From NCBI GenBank assembly GCA_946623765.1, contig CAMORL010000061.1, positions 1 to 9,126 of the forward strand: 9,126 nt of DNA. The letters are read 5' to 3'. The notes under the pieces were generated by a model. The model ran no database searches and was not told where the DNA came from. It saw only the letters and a list, made by a program, of their open reading frames with translations. Source of the DNA: an uncultured Clostridia bacterium. GTDB lineage: Bacteria > Bacillota_A > Clostridia > Christensenellales > CAG-138. The position numbers and the translations under genes were made by a program. The number at the start of each line of letters is the position of its first letter. Position 1 is the stretch's first letter. Below are positions 1-6,845 of this stretch, one piece after another.

Positions 1-747
1 AAAAATTTCGTCGAACGGCGGTTCTGCGGCGAGTTCGGCGTGCCGGTCCATCCAATGCGCGATCGCCATCGAATCGCCGGGGTTCAGAAACGTCGTGGGA
101 TGCACGTCAACGAGCAGTTCGCGGAGCTTGCGCAGGGTCAGGTCCGTTTCCGATTCTGTCGAGAATTTGCCCGCGGGCTTCGGTGCAGGCTTCGCCCGCC
201 TGCGGTACGGACGCACGTCGCGCGGATCCTCGCCGAAATCCGTGAGCAGCTCGCGATACAGCCGGTAGCAGGCAAGCGCGTCGCACAGCGCGTCGTGGTG
301 ATCCGTAAGCGGGATGTCAAACGCCGCGCAAAGCGTGTCGAGCCGATACGAGCCGTAGGTCTCGCGGGCAAAGCGCCGCCGCGCCATCTGCACCGTGCAG
401 CAGTAGGTAATCTCCGGCACGGGAATGCCGTAGCGTTCGAGCGTTCCCGTGAGCATGCCGAGGTCGAACGGCGCGTTGTGCGCGACGACGACGGAGCCGG
501 TGAAGTATTCCGCGATCTTAGGCCACAGCGTCGGAAAATTCGGCGCGTTTTTTACGTCCATGGGCGTGATGCCGTGGATTGCAATGTTCATCGGATCGAA
601 CGGGACCTCCGGATCGACGAGATGGGATTCGGTTTTGATGATGTCGCCGTACTCGGAAACGACGATGCCGATCTGACAGATTGCGGCGTCGCGTCCGTTC
701 GGGGTTTCCACGTCTACTGCGACAATGCGGTTTCTTTGCTGTTCCAT
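1..747 (-). CDS. DnaQ-like 3'-5' exonuclease (DEDDh), 3' end beyond window
   Basis: The minus strand is open from ATG 747 through position 1, giving about 249 codons with no stop, so the C-terminus lies outside the window. The product looks like a metal-dependent 3'-5' exonuclease of the DNA polymerase III epsilon/RNase T fold. Visible motifs are ExoI DVET near residues 12-15 (Asp12, Glu14), ExoII HNAPFD near 90-95, and ExoIII as HHDALCDA near 150-157 with the general-base His and last Asp. The DVETPN start followed by ICQIGI resembles a stand-alone exonuclease subfamily rather than the polymerase-embedded PolC domain. After the domain comes a basic, proline-rich stretch near 180-192 (RRRAKPAPKP) and a second small region of unknown role. 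An in-frame ATG at 753 would add two residues; 747 is preferred because the promoter places the transcript start there. It could serve in repair or RNA/DNA end trimming; the substrate is not readable. Confidence 0.9.
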   Translation of the reverse strand, partial: MEQQRNRIVAVDVETPNGRDAAICQIGIVVSEYGDIIKTESHLVDPEVPFDPMNIAIHGITPMDVKNAPNFPTLWPKIAEYFTGSVVVAHNAPFDLGMLTGTLERYGIPVPEITYCCTVQMARRRFARETYGSYRLDTLCAAFDIPLTDHHDALCDALACYRLYRELLTDFGEDPRDVRPYRRRAKPAPKPAGKFSTESETDLTLRKLRELLVDVHPTTFLNPGDSMAIAHWMDRHAELAAEPPFDEIF

Positions 748-753
748 ACGCAT

Positions 754-782
754 AGTATAGCAGAAGCGGAACCGGTTCGCAA
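754..782 (-). promoter_or_regulatory. Extended -10 promoter of the exonuclease gene
   Basis: Read on the minus strand there is TTGCGA (782-777), a 17-bp spacer, and TATACT (759-754) preceded by TGC, giving an extended -10 element. The -35 matches consensus at four of six positions. The expected transcript start, about seven bases past the hexamer, falls at position 747, the A of an in-frame ATG. No Shine-Dalgarno-like sequence lies upstream of either ATG. A 10-bp perfect palindrome, GAACCGGTTC (769-778), sits across the spacer and the edge of the -35. Confidence 0.7.
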
Positions 783-815
783 CATTTGTGAAATCACGGC
801 AAAATCGGGCGGGAA

Positions 816-848
816 TTGCTTGCGGAGCGACTCGCTTTATGATATAAA
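816..848 (+). promoter_or_regulatory. Promoter of the ABC exporter operon
   Basis: Two overlapping sigma-A-type readings exist. TTGCGG (820-825), 17 bp, TATAAA (843-848) is the better spaced one. TTGCTT (816-821), 16 bp, TATGAT (838-843) is the alternative. The predicted start near 855 leaves a leader of about 20 nt before the start codon. The spacer contains a perfect 11-bp palindrome, AGCGA-C-TCGCT (826-836), which could bind a regulator but is unproven. This promoter diverges from the exonuclease promoter, and about 35 bp separate the two -35 elements. Confidence 0.6.
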
Positions 849-864
849 TAAACTATCAATTTAT

Positions 865-870
865 AGGGGA
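865..870 (+). promoter_or_regulatory. Ribosome binding site deciding a TTG start
   Basis: AGGGGA ends 5 nt before TTG 876 and 14 nt before the in-frame ATG 885. The spacing favours TTG as the initiation codon of the first exporter gene. The Shine-Dalgarno match is imperfect, so ATG 885, which shortens the protein by three residues, remains possible. Confidence 0.5.
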
Positions 871-875
871 TTGTA

Positions 876-2690
876 TTGTTTCCGATGGAAAAAGAAAAGA
901 AAAAAGGACCGGGCATCAAACACCTGAAGCCGTGCGTAAAGGGCTTCGTGACGCCGTCGGTCATGACGCCGGTGCTGATCGTATTCGAGGTCGCGCTGGA
1001 GATTCTGATCCCGCTGCTGATGGCGGCGCTCGTTGACGGCGGGCTGTATCGCAAAGAGACGTTTCAGCTGCAGGGCGTCATCTCGCATCTGCCGTATGCA
1101 AACAACCTGCAGTTCGTGCTGTGGGTCGGCGGGCTGATGGTGCTTGCGTCGCTGCTGTCGCTTTTGTGCGGCGCGCTTGCGGCACGCACGTCTGCCGTGG
1201 CGTCGATGGGCTTTGCCAGGAATCTGCGCGAGCGGATTTTCGATAAGATCCTGCAGTTTTCGTTCAGGAACACCGACCGGTTTCAGACCTCGTCTCTGGT
1301 CATCCGTGCGACGACGGACGTCAACAACCTGCAGAACACCTATCAGATGTTCCTGCGCATGATGTTCCGTGCGCCGATCATGATGGTGCTTGCGGCGGTC
1401 ATGGCGTTCCGCATCAACGTGAAGCTGTCGTATATCTTTGTGATCGCGCTGCCGCTGGTGCTGACTCCGATGCTGCTCTTTATGTTCGTCGGGCGGAAGC
1501 GGTTCCAGATGATGTTCAAAAAGATGGATACCATGAACGGCGCCGTGCAGGAAAACCTGATCGGCATGCGCGTGGTCAAATCGTTTGTGCGCGGCACATA
1601 TGAAAACAGCAAGTTCCGGGACAGCGCAGACGATCTGATGAAGACGCAGATTTACGCGCAAAAGCTGTTCTCGTACGCGAACCCGATCCAGCTCGGCGTC
1701 ATGTGGGGCGCGACGGTTCTGTTGTGGCTTTTCGGCGGCAAAATGAGCGTTTCGCCGGATGGCAACATGCCGATCGGCGAGCTGAGCGCGCTGATCGGAT
1801 ACGCCACGCAGGTGATCGCTTCGCTGCAGATGGTTTCGATGTTCCCTCTTATGCTTTCGCGAATGCGCGCGTCGCTCGACCGCATCAACGAAGTATTTGA
1901 GGAAAAGATCGATATTGAATCACCCGAAAGCGATCTGGCCGTCGAGAACGGCGAGATCGAGTTCGATCATGTCAATTTCTCGTATTCCGGCAATCCGGAC
2001 GTACTGAACCTCAAGGACGTTTGCCTGCACATTCTGCCGGGGCAGACGGTCGGCGTCATCGGCGGCACGGGCGAGGGCAAATCGACGCTTGTGCAGATGA
2101 TCCCGAGATTATACGACGTGCTTTCCGGCGCTGTGCGCGTGTCGGGGCACGATGTGCGTGAGTACAGCCTCAAAGCGCTTCGCGACGGCGTTTCGATGGT
2201 GCTGCAGAAGAATATGCTGTTCTCGGGCAGTATTCGCGAAAACATGCGTTGGGGCGACCCGAACGCCACGGATGAACAGATCCGCGAGGCGTGCACGATC
2301 GCGTGCGCCGACGGGTTTGTTTCCGCATTCCCGGACGGGTACGACACCGATCTCGGACAGGGCGGCTGCAACGTGTCCGGCGGACAGAAGCAGCGTCTCT
2401 GCATTGCAAGAGCGCTGTTGAAAAAGCCGAAGATTCTGATCCTCGACGACTCGACGAGCGCGGTCGACACCGCGACCGAAGCAAGGATCCGCGAGGGGCT
2501 TTCCAAGCTCACCGATATGACGAAGATCGTCATCGCACAGCGCATCACGTCCGTTATGAATGCGGATCAGATCATCGTTATGGAGCACGGCAGAATCTCC
2601 GACGTCGGCAGACATGCCGAGCTGCTTGCGCGCAGCGAGATCTATCGCGAGGTCTATGAATCGCAGGTCAGAGAGGAGGCGAACGCATAA
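876..2690 (+). CDS. ABC exporter half-transporter, degenerate-site subunit
   Basis: This 604-residue protein is one half of a heterodimeric type IV ABC exporter in the cytoplasmic membrane. Six hydrophobic segments lie near residues 28-54, 80-104, 163-180, 184-206, 270-288 and 305-327, followed by a nucleotide-binding domain from about 358. Motifs: A-loop Tyr370, Walker A GGTGEGKST (396-404, Lys402), Q-loop Gln444, signature VSGGQ (500-504), Walker B ILILD (520-524). The catalytic Glu after Walker B is Asp525 and the H-loop His is Gln555, the pattern of the non-hydrolysing site in BmrC/TM287-type subunits. Its intact VSGGQ should complete the active site of the partner encoded immediately downstream. 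The stop overlaps the next start (TAATG), so the two are translationally coupled. The substrate is unknown; drugs, lipids and peptides are all exported by relatives, and no neighbouring gene narrows this. Confidence 0.95.
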   Translation: MFPMEKEKKKGPGIKHLKPCVKGFVTPSVMTPVLIVFEVALEILIPLLMAALVDGGLYRKETFQLQGVISHLPYANNLQFVLWVGGLMVLASLLSLLCGALAARTSAVASMGFARNLRERIFDKILQFSFRNTDRFQTSSLVIRATTDVNNLQNTYQMFLRMMFRAPIMMVLAAVMAFRINVKLSYIFVIALPLVLTPMLLFMFVGRKRFQMMFKKMDTMNGAVQENLIGMRVVKSFVRGTYENSKFRDSADDLMKTQIYAQKLFSYANPIQLGVMWGATVLLWLFGGKMSVSPDGNMPIGELSALIGYATQVIASLQMVSMFPLMLSRMRASLDRINEVFEEKIDIESPESDLAVENGEIEFDHVNFSYSGNPDVLNLKDVCLHILPGQTVGVIGGTGEGKSTLVQMIPRLYDVLSGAVRVSGHDVREYSLKALRDGVSMVLQKNMLFSGSIRENMRWGDPNATDEQIREACTIACADGFVSAFPDGYDTDLGQGGCNVSGGQKQRLCIARALLKKPKILILDDSTSAVDTATEARIREGLSKLTDMTKIVIAQRITSVMNADQIIVMEHGRISDVGRHAELLARSEIYREVYESQVREEANA

Positions 2691-4612
2691 TGCCGCCGAG
2701 AGGAAGTTCCTTCAACAGCAAGATGGGCGGGAAGCGCGCCGAAAAGCCGATGAAAACCCTCCTGCGCCTGTTCCGTTATTTCAAAAACTGCACCGGGATT
2801 CTGATCGTTTCGATCATCTCGATCCTTGCGTATTCCGCCGCATCCAACTACGCGGTGCTGATGACGAAAGAACTCGTCAAAGTGCTCGAAGCCGGCATCG
2901 GCGCAGACATGGCTAAGTATGCCGCGCTTTTGATCGGCATGGCGATCCTGTATGCGATCGCCGTCGTCACCAACTTCCTGCTGAACCGTCTGATGCTTTC
3001 CTGCTCCGCGCGCGTCATGTGCGCCCTGCGCAAGGAGATGTTTGAGAAGATGCAGTCGCTGCCGATCTCGTTCTTCGACGGACGGACGCACGGCGAGCTG
3101 ATGAGCTACTATACCAACGATACCGAGGCGGTCAACGAGCTGCTGCATCATTCGATCACGCAGATGCTGATCTCGATCTCTTCGCTGGTCTTCGTGTTCG
3201 GGCTGATGGCGTCCCTGTCCATCCCGGTCGTGTTTATCATGATCTGCATGGGCGTATGCGTCTTCTACGTCATGCGCGGCGTCACCCGCAAGAGCCGTCG
3301 GAACTTCAAAAAGCAGCAGCATGAGCTGGCTGCCGTCAACGGCTACATCGAAGAAATGATGGAAGGGCAGAAGGTCGTCAAGGTCTTTACCCACGAGGAA
3401 AAGGCGAAGGCGGGCTTCAAGAAACACAACGACGAGCTCTGCAAGGTCGCCACGGACGCAAACACCTACGCAAGCATCGTCGGTCCGCTGATGAACAACA
3501 TCTCCCATATCTTTTATGCCATCACCTGCACCGTCGGCGTTCTGCTCGCGGCGCCGGTTCCGGGGGAGGACTTTCTGCTTGCAAACACGTGGTTTGCCGA
3601 GCATCAGGCGTTCCTGGTCGAAGGCAGCGCGCTGATCGCATCTCTGCAGTTTGTCCGGCAGGTCAGCAACCGCATCAGCCAGATTTCGCAGCAGTTCAAC
3701 TCGATTCTTCTGGCGCTCGCAGGCGCGGAGCGCATCTTTGCGCTGATCGACATGCCCGCCGAGGTCGACGAAGGCACGGTCACGCTGGTGCGCGTGGAGG
3801 AGAAGAACGGCAAGCTGACCGAAACGTCACGCCGTACCGGGCATTGGGCATGGAAGCGTGAAAACGAATTGATTCCGATGCGCGGCGAGGTCGACTTCAA
3901 GGACGTTGACTTCAGTTACGACGGCAAAAAACAGGTGCTTTCGGATGTGACGCTGTATGCGCATCCGGGGCAGAAGATCGCGTTCGTCGGTTCCACCGGC
4001 GCGGGGAAGACGACGATCACGAACCTGATCAACCGCTTCTACGACATCGCGGACGGCACGATCACCTATGACGGGATTCCGATCCGCGAGATCAAAAAGA
4101 ACGCGCTGCGCTCTTCGCTCGGGATGGTTTTGCAGGATACGCATCTCTTTTCCGGCACGGTCATGGAAAACATCCGCTACGGGCGGCTCGACGCGACCGA
4201 CGAAGAATGTATCGAGGCGGCGAAGATCGCAAACGCGGATTTCTTCATCACCCATCTGCCGGAGGGATACAATACGCAGTTGGTCGCGGACGGCGCAAAT
4301 CTTTCACAGGGACAGCGGCAGCTTCTTGCGATCGCGCGCGCCGCGGTCAGTGATCCGCCGGTATTGATCCTCGACGAAGCGACGAGCTCCATCGACACCC
4401 GCACCGAAAAGCACATCGAGCGCGGCATGGATGCGCTGATGAAAGGACGCACCGTGTTCGTGATCGCGCACCGGCTTTCCACGGTCCGCAATTCCGACTG
4501 CATCATGGTCCTCGAAAACGGGCGCATCATTGAGCGCGGCAGCCACGACGAGCTTTTGAAGGAGCGCGGGAAATATTACGAACTCTGCATGGGCAAGAGC
4601 GAATTGAGCTGA
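2690..4612 (+). CDS. ABC exporter half-transporter, catalytic-site subunit
   Basis: This 640-residue partner has a basic cytoplasmic tail (1-25), a six-helix membrane domain (about 34-345) and a nucleotide-binding domain from about 400. Motifs: A-loop Tyr410, Walker A GSTGAGKTT (434-442, Lys440), Walker B VLILD (558-562), catalytic Glu563 and H-loop His594, all canonical. Its signature is LSQGQ (538-542) instead of LSGGQ, as in TM288-type subunits. Pairing with the upstream product gives one consensus and one degenerate ATP site. A roughly 40-residue insert (358-397) with a GHWAWK segment lies between the membrane and ATPase domains; I recall similar linkers in clostridial homologues. The loop between the last two helices is also long (about 288-312). 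ATG 2690 overlaps the upstream stop by one base and is preceded by AGGAGG (2674-2679) at 10 nt. A strong terminator follows 5 nt after the stop, so the operon ends here. Confidence 0.95.
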   Translation: MPPRGSSFNSKMGGKRAEKPMKTLLRLFRYFKNCTGILIVSIISILAYSAASNYAVLMTKELVKVLEAGIGADMAKYAALLIGMAILYAIAVVTNFLLNRLMLSCSARVMCALRKEMFEKMQSLPISFFDGRTHGELMSYYTNDTEAVNELLHHSITQMLISISSLVFVFGLMASLSIPVVFIMICMGVCVFYVMRGVTRKSRRNFKKQQHELAAVNGYIEEMMEGQKVVKVFTHEEKAKAGFKKHNDELCKVATDANTYASIVGPLMNNISHIFYAITCTVGVLLAAPVPGEDFLLANTWFAEHQAFLVEGSALIASLQFVRQVSNRISQISQQFNSILLALAGAERIFALIDMPAEVDEGTVTLVRVEEKNGKLTETSRRTGHWAWKRENELIPMRGEVDFKDVDFSYDGKKQVLSDVTLYAHPGQKIAFVGSTGAGKTTITNLINRFYDIADGTITYDGIPIREIKKNALRSSLGMVLQDTHLFSGTVMENIRYGRLDATDEECIEAAKIANADFFITHLPEGYNTQLVADGANLSQGQRQLLAIARAAVSDPPVLILDEATSSIDTRTEKHIERGMDALMKGRTVFVIAHRLSTVRNSDCIMVLENGRIIERGSHDELLKERGKYYELCMGKSELS

Positions 4613-4617
4613 CGTTC

Positions 4618-4656
4618 CGGTCTGTCGAAAGTCATTTCGACAGACCGTTTTTTATT
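4618..4656 (+). terminator. Intrinsic terminator of the ABC exporter operon
   Basis: A perfect 13-bp stem (4618-4630 with 4635-4647) closes a GTCA loop and is followed by TTTTTTATT (4648-4656). It starts 5 nt after the stop codon of the second exporter gene. On the minus strand no T-tract follows the hairpin, so it acts in one direction. Confidence 0.92.
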
Positions 4657-4735
4657 GTCTGAAAAGCTCTGCGCTTGCGTTTGGCGATCCGAAAAGGCGT
4701 CAAATGCGTCGCGTGCGCCGCCGGGTTTGAGAATT

Positions 4736-4766
4736 GCCGGCTCGAGCGGTCGAAACCGCTGCCGGC
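4736..4766. repeat. Bulged GC-rich hairpin in convergent intergenic region
   Basis: GCCGGC (4736-4741) pairs with GCCGGC (4761-4766). After a 3-nt bulge (4742-4744), AGCGGT (4745-4750) pairs with ACCGCT (4755-4760) across a CGAA loop. No T-tract follows on either strand, so it is not a standard terminator. It may be a REP-like palindrome or an mRNA 3'-end structure. No convincing gene lies in the surrounding 4657-4777. Confidence 0.5.
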
Positions 4767-4777
4767 ATATGATACGC

Positions 4778-4805
4778 AAAGGGACGCCGATTTCGACGTC
4801 CCTTT
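4778..4805 (-). terminator. Probable terminator of the four-gene minus operon
   Basis: AAAGGGACG (4778-4786) pairs perfectly with CGTCCCTTT (4797-4805), giving a 9-bp stem with a 10-nt loop. In the minus direction the stem begins 24 nt after the stop of the GNAT-like gene. The trailing T run is only three long and pairs with the A run, so termination may be partial. Confidence 0.5.
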
Positions 4806-4828
4806 CACATGATATCTGTTTATTGCGC

Positions 4829-5953
4829 TCAATCGAGCGATTTCAGATATGCTCTGCGGCGCTTGTGCTGGACCGCATTGAAGCGCTTCCAGAGGTTGCG
4901 GATCTGCAGGTTGTCCTCCAGGTTCAGATTCGTTTCCGCGTATTCGGTCGTGCCGTTGGAAAGCATATCGCAAAGCGCGGCGGCGATGACTGCGGGAATG
5001 CCGGTGTTCACGTATTCCGGCGCAACCGCGATCAGCCCGAGGTCGATGATCTTGGGATGTTTGATCGCGCGGAGAAGCCGGATAAGCGCGGCGGGAGTCA
5101 GGTGTCCGCGGCTCTTCTGCACCGCCTTTGCAATCGACGGGAAGCTCACGCCGAAGCACACGACCTTATCCTGCTCGTTCAGAATGCATACGACGTGTTC
5201 CAGGTCGATGATGAGGCGGAAGTTGTCGATCATCATCTGTTTCATGCCGGGCGTGAACGGCACCGTGCCGTAAAGCCCCTCGTACGCAACGTCGAGAAGG
5301 TCAAAAAGCCCGTTCTGATAGCGACGGATGAAGTCGTTGACGTTCTTTGCTTCGCCGATGCGCAGGTTGTATTTTTTCAGGACCTGCTCCGACAGCTTTT
5401 TGAGCTTTGCGGCGGTCTCCGGCGCGGGTGCAAAGAGCTTCGATTCGACCCAATCGACCTCTTTTGCATAGCCGCAGCCTTCGATGAGGGCTCCGTAGTA
5501 TTCGGCGTTGTACTGCTCTTCAAAGGTGGCAAGCTGATCGAAGCCTTCCACAAGCAGCCCTTCGCGCTCAAGATCGGAAAAGCCGAGCGGTCCGCAGACC
5601 GCGTTCATGCCGTGATCGCGGGCAAACTGTTCGACAGCGCCGAACAGCGCGTTTGCGACCTCCGGATCGTCGATCGCGTCAAAGCGGTCGAAGCGCACGC
5701 GCTTTTCGTGATTCTTCTCGTTCGACGCCCTTTGAATGATCGCCATGATGCGCCCGACGACTTTGCCGTCGCGGTATGCGAGCCAGTGACCGGTTTCGCA
5801 GGTGTCGCGATAGATGAAGTTCTTCGAGAAAATCTTCTTCTCGTCTCCGTAGAGCGGGGGAACGAAGTACGGATTGTTCCGGTACAGATCGAGCGGAAAG
5901 CGCAGAAACGCTTTCTGCTCCGACCCGGTTTTAACCTCTTTGACGGTAACCAT
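4829..5953 (-). CDS. GNAT-like N-acyltransferase family protein, substrate unknown
   Basis: This 374-residue soluble protein is the last gene of the operon. The N-terminus carries FPLDLYRNNPYFVPPL (19-34), then HWLAYRDGKVVGRIMA (56-71), which fits beta strands of a GNAT fold, and GPLGFSD (121-127). The C-terminal part has LGLIAVAPEYVNTGIPAVI (305-323), where GNAT proteins bind the acyl-CoA pyrophosphate, and ETNLNLEDNLQIRNLWKRF (340-358), typical of the closing motif. It resembles a family usually annotated only as a GNAT or hypothetical protein; the length suggests two GNAT-like halves. The CoA loop is not the textbook Q/RxxGxG/A, so acetyltransferase activity is not assured. ATG 5953 is preceded by GGGAG at about 7 nt. 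The gene lies 15 nt after the DegV gene in the same reading frame with no further stop between. Its operon suggests a link to fatty-acid or acyl-phosphate metabolism, which is inference. Confidence 0.8.
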   Translation of the reverse strand: MVTVKEVKTGSEQKAFLRFPLDLYRNNPYFVPPLYGDEKKIFSKNFIYRDTCETGHWLAYRDGKVVGRIMAIIQRASNEKNHEKRVRFDRFDAIDDPEVANALFGAVEQFARDHGMNAVCGPLGFSDLEREGLLVEGFDQLATFEEQYNAEYYGALIEGCGYAKEVDWVESKLFAPAPETAAKLKKLSEQVLKKYNLRIGEAKNVNDFIRRYQNGLFDLLDVAYEGLYGTVPFTPGMKQMMIDNFRLIIDLEHVVCILNEQDKVVCFGVSFPSIAKAVQKSRGHLTPAALIRLLRAIKHPKIIDLGLIAVAPEYVNTGIPAVIAAALCDMLSNGTTEYAETNLNLEDNLQIRNLWKRFNAVQHKRRRAYLKSLD

Positions 5954-5968
5954 GCTGTCTCCCGAGGC

Positions 5969-6841
5969 TTATGCGCGCCGCTTTGCGTGGAAGCTGACGC
6001 CGACGCCGTTCGGTCCGCAGTGGGATCCGGCGGTCGGGTTCGTCACAACGGTTTCGATGTTGAGATCGTTGCCGAAGCGGGCTTCAAGCATGTTTTTCAG
6101 TTCCGCCGCAAGCTCCGGCGCGTCGGTATGACCGATGATGACGCGGTGCGCTTTGATGTCGTCGCCGAGTTCTTCGACGGTTTTCACGAGGCGTTCCATG
6201 GCGTTCGCTCTGCCGCGTTCCTTGCCGATGCTGACCATCTGTCCCGCATCGTCCATGCAGATGATCGGACGAATGCCGAGGAGCGTGCCCATCGTCGCCG
6301 CAATGCCCTTGACACGTCCGCTGCGCTTGAAGAACTTCAGATCATCCGCAAAGAAATACTGCGCAAAGTGATCGACCTCGCGGGACGCCCATTCGAGAAC
6401 CTCTTCCGGGCTCTTGCCTGCCTTGAACATGTCGCCGATTTCACGGGTGATGTTGTAGCTGACGATCGTGATGCCCTTGGTGTCGAAGTGATAGAATTTG
6501 CGTTCGGGGAACTCCTTCAGGAGTTCTTCGACCGCCTCGTCCATCGCGCGGAACGTGACCGTCATCGCTGCGGAGAAGTGTACATAAAAGATATCGTTGC
6601 CCTGCTCGAATTCCGGACGGAAATAGTTGAGATAACGTTCCTTCGAAATGCCGCCGGTGGTGGGCAGCACGCCGTTTCTGAGACCGTCATAGAACGCGTG
6701 CAGATCGATCGTTTCGGTGTCCTCATAGGGATAATACGTCTTGGCGTCGATGCTGTACGGCATGGAAATCAGGCGGTAGCCGTATTCCTTGGCAACTTCC
6801 GGGGTAAAGTCGGTATCGGTGTCGGTAAACAGTGTCAGCAT
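5969..6841 (-). CDS. DegV family fatty-acid-binding protein (FakB-like)
   Basis: This 290-residue protein has the length and motif order of DegV proteins, which bind one fatty acid and hand it to the kinase FakA. Visible are the start TDTDTDF (6-12, for the usual D-S-x-x-D-L), PTTGGIS (60-66, at the usual TSQPS position), HFSAAMTVTF (88-97, at the usual SSxLSGTY position), DDLKFFKRSGRVKGIAATMG (166-185), LLGIRPI (187-193) and GSHCGPNGVG (272-281). Thr94 stands where many FakB proteins have the carboxylate-binding Ser, so the ligand preference may differ. ATG 6841 follows the stop of the kinase gene by 4 nt, and its Shine-Dalgarno (TAGGAG) is embedded in the last codons of the kinase, implying coupled translation. 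FakB in Staphylococcus is the best-studied relative; which fatty acid this one binds is unknown. Confidence 0.93.
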   Translation of the reverse strand: MLTLFTDTDTDFTPEVAKEYGYRLISMPYSIDAKTYYPYEDTETIDLHAFYDGLRNGVLPTTGGISKERYLNYFRPEFEQGNDIFYVHFSAAMTVTFRAMDEAVEELLKEFPERKFYHFDTKGITIVSYNITREIGDMFKAGKSPEEVLEWASREVDHFAQYFFADDLKFFKRSGRVKGIAATMGTLLGIRPIICMDDAGQMVSIGKERGRANAMERLVKTVEELGDDIKAHRVIIGHTDAPELAAELKNMLEARFGNDLNIETVVTNPTAGSHCGPNGVGVSFHAKRRA

Positions 6842-6845
6842 GTTT

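Noticed and set aside
40..927. 295-codon open frame on the plus strand
   Set aside because: It is antisense to the exonuclease, crosses the divergent promoter region and runs into the exporter gene in another frame.
2654..3604. 316-codon open frame on the minus strand within the second exporter gene
   Set aside because: It is antisense to well-conserved transporter sequence and its product is a low-complexity Arg/Asp/His-rich chain typical of shadow frames.
4576..4779. Possible small gene in the convergent intergenic region, minus strand
   Set aside because: It would start at a TTG without a ribosome site, run through the exporter terminator hairpin and end inside the exporter gene; no homology is recognisable.
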